From Rotaria sp. Silwood1 (lineage: Eukaryota; Rotifera; Eurotatoria; Philodinida; Philodinidae), in contig CAJNOP010000034.1 in the NCBI GenBank assembly GCA_905250075.1, positions 1,641,276-1,705,275 of the forward strand: a DNA stretch of 64,000 nucleotides, read 5' to 3'. Under the pieces are notes generated by a model that worked only from the letters and a program-made list of their open reading frames with translations, had not been told where the DNA came from and did no database searches. The position numbers and the translations under genes are program-made. Within the stretch, counting starts at the first letter, position 1. The number at the start of each line of letters is the position of its first letter. Shown in pieces: positions 59,311-64,000 of the stretch.

Positions 59311-60117
59311 TACCTTGAGGATGTGCTGGATGTGAGTGTGGTTGTATGCGTTACCGAGAAGAGATCCGTACCCACCCATCTAAACAACGGTTCCCAGTTC
59401 CGGTTCGGTCTTGAAATTTTAAAAAACACCGGTTCCGGTTCAGTTTTCGGTTCTAGTTTTTGTGGAACCGCAGACCTCCTAATCATGACAGGACTAAGTC
59501 TTATAATGATGGGTCAAAATATATAAAAATGTGGAAAAGCATTATCCATGAAAGCTTTCTGCGAACTTCATGAAAGTTCTAGTGATTACTAACTTCTACA
59601 TCCTCTATCAATTGATATATAAATTAGTACAGTGAGCCAAGTAACTTACTAATGGACTAATTTGGCATCTTATGCGCCCCTGTCCTTTGTAATTTTGCTA
59701 ACTGATTCGATTCATGCGGAAAAACAATAAACAGCTTCTAGCTTGATATAAACAAGTCACAAGTCTTTTGATACTGCATCAGGAAGTTGCTTTCTCAAAC
59801 TATCCTCTAATCGATTGTTACATTGACTGGATACCACAGAAACCCGCAAAAGAGTACTTGAAATCAGTATAACATGGAAGTGATGTTCTAGTCGGAAAGT
59901 TTGTGGACTCGTGCTGAATGATTTCTTGTCGGTTTCTGTTAGTTAGAACATAAATTGACTGAAATCCACTGCAGAAAAGTCCAACATTTTTCAGCTGGAA
60001 TGCTATATAATTCTGTTGATTTTCAGTGGTGCCCTGTATGGAATATCGTGTACTATCTAACCTAGCTCTACATAACCATCCGAATTAGCTTGATATCTTT
60101 ATGCAAGGGGGAAACAT

Positions 60118-60231
60118 CGTACTTTTGTACTTTAAAGTACGTAAAGTACGGTGAAGTACCGTAAAGTACATTAAAGTACTTTAAAGTACATTAAAGTACA
60201 GTGAAGCACGTTAAACTACAATGAAGTACAA
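60118..60231. repeat. 10-bp NTTAAAGTAC satellite, left array
   Basis: About eleven copies of a unit close to NTTAAAGTAC, partly palindromic (GTACTTTAAAGTAC), with variants such as GGTGAAGTAC. The same unit reappears at 63900-64000. Confidence 0.9.
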
Positions 60232-60299
60232 TTAGGGATGGGAATTTAGCACTATGTTACCAGGTAACTGGTAACGGAGTAACGGTAATTGGGAGACCT

Positions 60300-60570
60300 C
60301 GACCGTTCGGCTAATGAGGAGGTATTTGGAGAAAATAACTATTTCCTATAAAGGTTGACGAAAGTAAATTGGGGTCGGGGAATCCGAATCTGCAATTACT
60401 TTCTCAAAATTTCAAAGTGGCTTTTTGGGCTAAGGAAGAGGTATTTCGAGCAAATAACGATCTCTATAAAGGTTGACGAAAGTAAGTCGGGGTCAGGGAA
60501 TCCGTATCTGCAATTAGTTTCTCAAAATTGGAAACTCAATTTTTTGGCGAAGAAAGGAGTGTTCTGGAAA
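60300..60570 (+). repeat. two 119-bp units, left inverted end of a composite element
   Basis: The markers GGTTGACGAAAGTAA at 60353 and 60471 are 118 bp apart. They share GGGGTCGGGGAATCCGAATC-type text with the dispersed repeat at 52.6-55.1 kb and, in inverse orientation, with 63460-63898. Confidence 0.85.
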
Positions 60571-60597
60571 GATGAGCATCTATGATGAGACCTCGTG

Positions 60598-61108
60598 TCA
60601 CCTGTTGTGAAAAATCAGTCTTGCTGCTGGGCTTAAGTTTAGTGTATTTCCTACTGCTGATGTTAATCTGTAGGTCGTTACTTCCATTGGTTGTTCAAAA
60701 TGGTGTTGCGGTGTGAGATACTTCAATGATGCTTGCAGAGTGGAAGGCTCATCAGCGGCCCGGTTAACTGGTATCGATAGTATATTCGAATTTGAGGGAT
60801 CTGGTTGCATGAGACTGATTTGCGGAGCTGCAAGTATGTGTTTGTATGGCTGAAGCCAGTTGAGCAATGCAGCTGAAGCATCAAAGGGCGGCTGTGGCTG
60901 AAATTGCGCTTTTAGCAGGGAATGCATTAGCGTTGGTTTGTGCACGAATTCAGGCTTTTGTGATTGTATTTGAGGGAGACGCACAAATGGACCGCTCAAA
61001 TTTACAAACGGTGCAGTTACACATAGCACATATTCACAGCTTTCATCATTTCATCCAATGATGCGTGTTTCTTTAGTTTGGAGAGCTTTATGCGTTTCTG
61101 AAGCTTCA
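60598..61108 (-). pseudogene. frameshifted frame of unknown family in the composite element core
   Basis: From 61108 the minus strand reads KLQKRIKLSKLKKHASLDEM and runs on to NMCYV before a stop. From there another frame continues as CVTAPFVNLSGPFVRLPQIQ to LSPAARLIFHNR at 60598. The two overlap by a few codons at about 61024, as if one or two bases were lost. The product is Pro/Gln-rich with no recognised domain. It lies between the inverted 119-bp arrays and could be the relic of an element-encoded protein. Confidence 0.35.
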
Positions 61109-61342
61109 TGAAATATTAAAGTTCTATGGGTATGTGGGGTTCACCGGGTTCAATAAGAACCTCATAGTGCAAGGCTGAAAGTTTAAAGATTCAGTTTAAC
61201 GTTACGAATATAGTGCGGTTCGAGAATTTCCTGTGTTGCTTTTATTTTGACGGTTTCTAATACTACTTATGAGGCATGGTTTGCTGGTCTCAAAATGGGA
61301 TTGATTTTTAAAGTAACTCAGATAAAGGAGTCATAAAATACT

Positions 61343-61576
61343 TTGATTTTTATCATTTGTATGAACAGCTTTGGTAGAGTGTCTGAGAGCCTGCTACTGT
61401 CTGGAGTGGGTGTCAGGATTAGTGGGCCTTCGTGCTCATTAAAAAGAGGGCTGGACGATATCCCCGAAAATCAAGAAATTGTTCCACTTATTGCAGAAAT
61501 ACTTCATCTCACACAAAGTCAAGCAGAAACGCTTTTCATAGCGGAACACAATCCACCACTAAATGCTTTCGATTAG
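61343..61576 (+). other. short open frame of doubtful coding status
   Basis: The C-terminal half (DDIPENQEIVPLIAEILHLT) has protein-like composition, but no family, introns or neighbours support it. Confidence 0.2.
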
Positions 61577-61601
61577 AAACGCATCAACCATATATATCCT
61601 C

Positions 61602-62110
61602 ACAAGGAGAAATGTAATATAAGATATAAGGAGAAATTGATCACATTATTCTTATATCATAAGGAGAAATACATACAATTATTTTTTCACTATAAGGAGA
61701 CATTCTACTAGAAATGGATTTTCTCCAGCAGAAATACATCATTTTTCAACAGAAATCCATAATCCATTTCTACCCTCACAAGGAGAAACGTATAAGATAT
61801 AAGGAGAAATTGATCAGATTATTGTTACATTTTAAGGCGAAATGAATAAAATTATTTTTTCCATTATAGGGAGAAATTCTAGTAGAAATGCATTTTCTCC
61901 AGCAGAAATACAAAATTTTTCAACAGAAATCCATAGTCCATTTCTACTCTCACAAGGAGAAAGGTATAAGATTATTTTTCATTTTAACGAGAAGTTCTAG
62001 CAGAAATGGATTTTATACAGCAGAAATGTAAGCGTTTCTAGGAGAAATGTATAAACCGTTTCTATCCGTTCTGGCAGAAGTGTATAATAGACAAGGAGAA
62101 ATGAACTATA
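61602..62110. repeat. tandem array of about 175-bp units built on AAGGAGAAAT
   Basis: CACAAGGAGAAAYGTA marks unit starts at about 61602, 61781 and 61951. Within a unit the word AAGGAGAAAT or AGCAGAAAT recurs every 20-40 bp, and inverse copies (CATTTCTAC, ATTTCTCCTT) also occur. Confidence 0.8.
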
Positions 62111-63459
62111 TGTAGAAGAACAATGAGTCATCGATGCATATATATATAGTGCTTTTTCCATTTCTCCTTGTTATGCATGACTTTTGATTGGGTAAAACAT
62201 TTCTCCTTGAAGTGGAACAATTTCCCGATCGATTGATACTGTTGTCCACTGCTGATTAAAAATGTTTGCTACTGTGGGTGTCTTGAGATTACTGATAGCT
62301 TCTATGACTTGCGTGGAAATTCCGATAGTACTTCGTAGTCCCAAGTAATTTTCGGCAGTGAACTAGTGTACCTGAGAGTCCCTGGTAATGTTTGTTAGTT
62401 TCTTGTGATTTCCGATCATTGCTAACAACTGCCCATAGTCCCTGTCGGCCTCTTGTAATCTCTTGTCGTCTTGTACTGTCCTTAGGAATCCCTTTCAATT
62501 CGCGTAACAGATCTTTTCATCCTTATCAATAGTTCTCGATGAGAAAGCAAAGTAGGATGCCATACGATTTTTGGCGAGATGTAATTTTGCGAAAATATAC
62601 GGCTAACTGATAAACATTGACAAAGATAGAAATGTTGGAACAAGAACTATCATACTGAAGTTGATAATTATCCTGAAGTTATATCAAAATCAAGTGTTCA
62701 AAGCATCTACATTAAAAAAGATCAACTTGTTACGAGACATATTCTTTGACCCAACTTTATTCAAGTATATATCTTTCTCTATGCTTCTTCAGTATCATAT
62801 ATTACTGAGTCCAATAACATTATGTAACATATCCTCCTTCCGGAGTCAATCTTCTTAAAAGAACTTGCACTCAACACTGAAAATAGCCCATCAATTACTT
62901 TTCTCTTACCTTTCGAATTAAAATCATGTCTACGGATAATTCATAAACAGATATTTTGCGTACAAGGCCTTTATCATACTGCATTTCTGCATAAAAATTG
63001 AAGTCATTTCAACAACTTCATTGCGTACTGCATCCCTGCTCCCAAAGCATCTATTCAGCATCGAATACCATGGCCAACTATTATATGAATTCAAACTGGT
63101 CCTGAACAGGTCACCCTCCATTCCACACTTGATATTCCTAGCTTTCACCAAGAAGACCCAGCATTCATGAAAACAATTTCCAGGACTCAACGCAAACTCT
63201 ACTCAGCCGAGTGCAGTAGAATCCGCTTTCAAACGGTGAAAGATACTTTTAATAATAAAATCTTGTTATTGTACTTAAAACATGGTTTTCCATAACGAAA
63301 CACCATTAATCCACAGAATCCATGAAAACGTTTCTGGGAAACCCGTAAACTAGTATAAGGTCTTCTAAAAATTTTCTTCCTCGTCCCCTTCACTACTAGC
63401 AAGGCCGAGTGGTCCGATTCGGCACAGTCCCTCATTTCTACCAAATTTGACACCCATAA

Positions 63460-63898
63460 CTTGTAAGCTGAAAACTCTCCACTTCTATGCTTTTCGTCAA
63501 ACTTTATAATAAATCGTTATTCCTTCGAAATATCCCTTCCTTCACCCAAGAATCCAGTTCAAAATTTTGAGAAACTGATTGCGGATTCGGATTCTCCGAT
63601 CCCGATTTACTTTCGTTAACCTTTATAGAAAATCGTTATTTGCTCGAAATACCTCTTCCTTAGCCCAAAAATCCACTTTGAAATTTTGAGAAAGTAATTG
63701 CAGATTCGGATTCCCCGACCCCGATTTACTTTCGTCAACCATTATAGAAAATCGCTATTTCCCTAAAATACCTTTTCCATAACCCAAAAATCCACTTCAA
63801 AATTTTGAGAAACCGATTGCAGATACAGATTCTCCGACCCCGATTTACTTTCGTCAACCTTTATAGAAAATCGTTATTTTCTCGAAATCCCGCTCCCT
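63460..63898 (-). repeat. four 119-bp units, right inverted end of the composite element
   Basis: The markers AACCTTTATAGAAAATCG or variants at 63499, 63618, 63737 and 63856 are exactly 119 bp apart. In reverse complement the units match those at 60300-60570. Confidence 0.92.
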
Positions 63899-64000
63899 TA
63901 CAATGAAGTACTTTAAAGTACATGAAGTACGTTAAAGTACATTAAAGTAAATTAAAGTACATTAAAGTACTTTAAAGTACCTTAAAGTACATTAAAGTAC
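63899..64000. repeat. 10-bp NTTAAAGTAC satellite, right array (runs off window)
   Basis: About ten copies of the unit also found at 60118-60231. The array continues past the window edge. Confidence 0.9.

Larger units (their letters stand above)
57201..59481. mobile_element. 2281-bp hAT-type non-autonomous element
   Basis: The terminal inverted repeats are TAGGGGTCTGCGGTTC and TAGGAGGTCTGCGGTTC. Just inside are repeated GAACCGG words (57224-57292 and 59395-59455). It is flanked by the 8-bp direct repeat ATCATGAC at 57193-57200 and 59482-59489. The intact palindrome arm at 56024-56031 carries the same site once. An 8-bp duplication and T/CAGGG-type ends are hAT hallmarks. No transposase frame was seen. 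Elements at 57989-58713 and 58973-59310 lie within it. Confidence 0.88.
55831..59689. mobile_element. large palindromic element, right arm split by a hAT-like insertion
   Basis: The left arm (55831-56552) and right arm (about 56678-57200 plus 59490-59689) are near-perfect inverted copies; the loop is about 125 bp. Outer ends pair as GACAAGGGTGCATAAGATGC with the reverse complement of the right end. The restored palindrome is about 1.57 kb. Frames inside (for example 56424-56753) are by-products of the palindrome. No target duplication is evident. Confidence 0.88.

Overview
The window is animal nuclear DNA, AT-rich, with genes broken by many short introns of about 50-70 bp bounded by GT/AG. 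The organism is most likely a bdelloid rotifer or close relative. This is an inference from four things: intron style, an NHL-repeat gene, a tract of TGTGGG-type repeats of the kind reported for bdelloid telomeres, and possible trans-splice acceptors. No species call is possible from the sequence alone.

Left half (1-34 kb), gene-dense. In order: the 3' two thirds of a giant EML5/EML6-type WD-repeat microtubule protein (+, 397-10879); a tightly following two-exon gene for an unrecognised basic protein (+, 11004-13734); a 620-bp foldback element (13.9-14.5 kb); TMEM62 (-, 15.6-19.2 kb); a short secreted, possibly neuropeptide-like protein (+, 19.7 kb); a decayed membrane-protein pseudogene (22.6-23.2 kb); an SLC33A1-type acetyl-CoA transporter (-, 25.0-27.1 kb); a type I EGF-domain membrane protein (-, 27.9-29.6 kb); an SRSF7-like splicing factor (-, 30.4-33.2 kb); and TMEM218 (-, 33.3-33.6 kb) ending 50 bp before the splicing-factor start. 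EML and TMEM218 point to microtubules and cilia, TMEM62 and SLC33A1 to membranes, SRSF7 to splicing.

Right half (34-64 kb), repeat-dense. It holds a 2.26-kb palindrome with a 0.9-kb element inside it, a five-copy 180-bp tandem array, an old foldback, two decayed gene fragments (40.5-43.9 kb), a 100-bp assembly gap, a telomere-like 61-bp minisatellite, an NHL-repeat exon, and a ubiquitin-like gene lacking the terminal Gly-Gly. From 52 to 64 kb come nested DNA transposons and inverted arrays.

The most informative structure is the transposon stratigraphy. A 2281-bp element with hAT-type ends and an 8-bp target duplication sits in one arm of a large palindrome, and the other arm preserves the empty site. 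A C-rich-ended foldback family inserted at TTAA appears three times, once inside the hAT-like element (three-level nesting) and once in a 120-bp tandem array, where the repeat period verifies the insertion. A 3.8-kb unit at the right edge has inverted ends built of 119-bp tandem repeats, as in foldback (FB) elements. No prokaryotic genes, CRISPR array or rRNA genes were seen.
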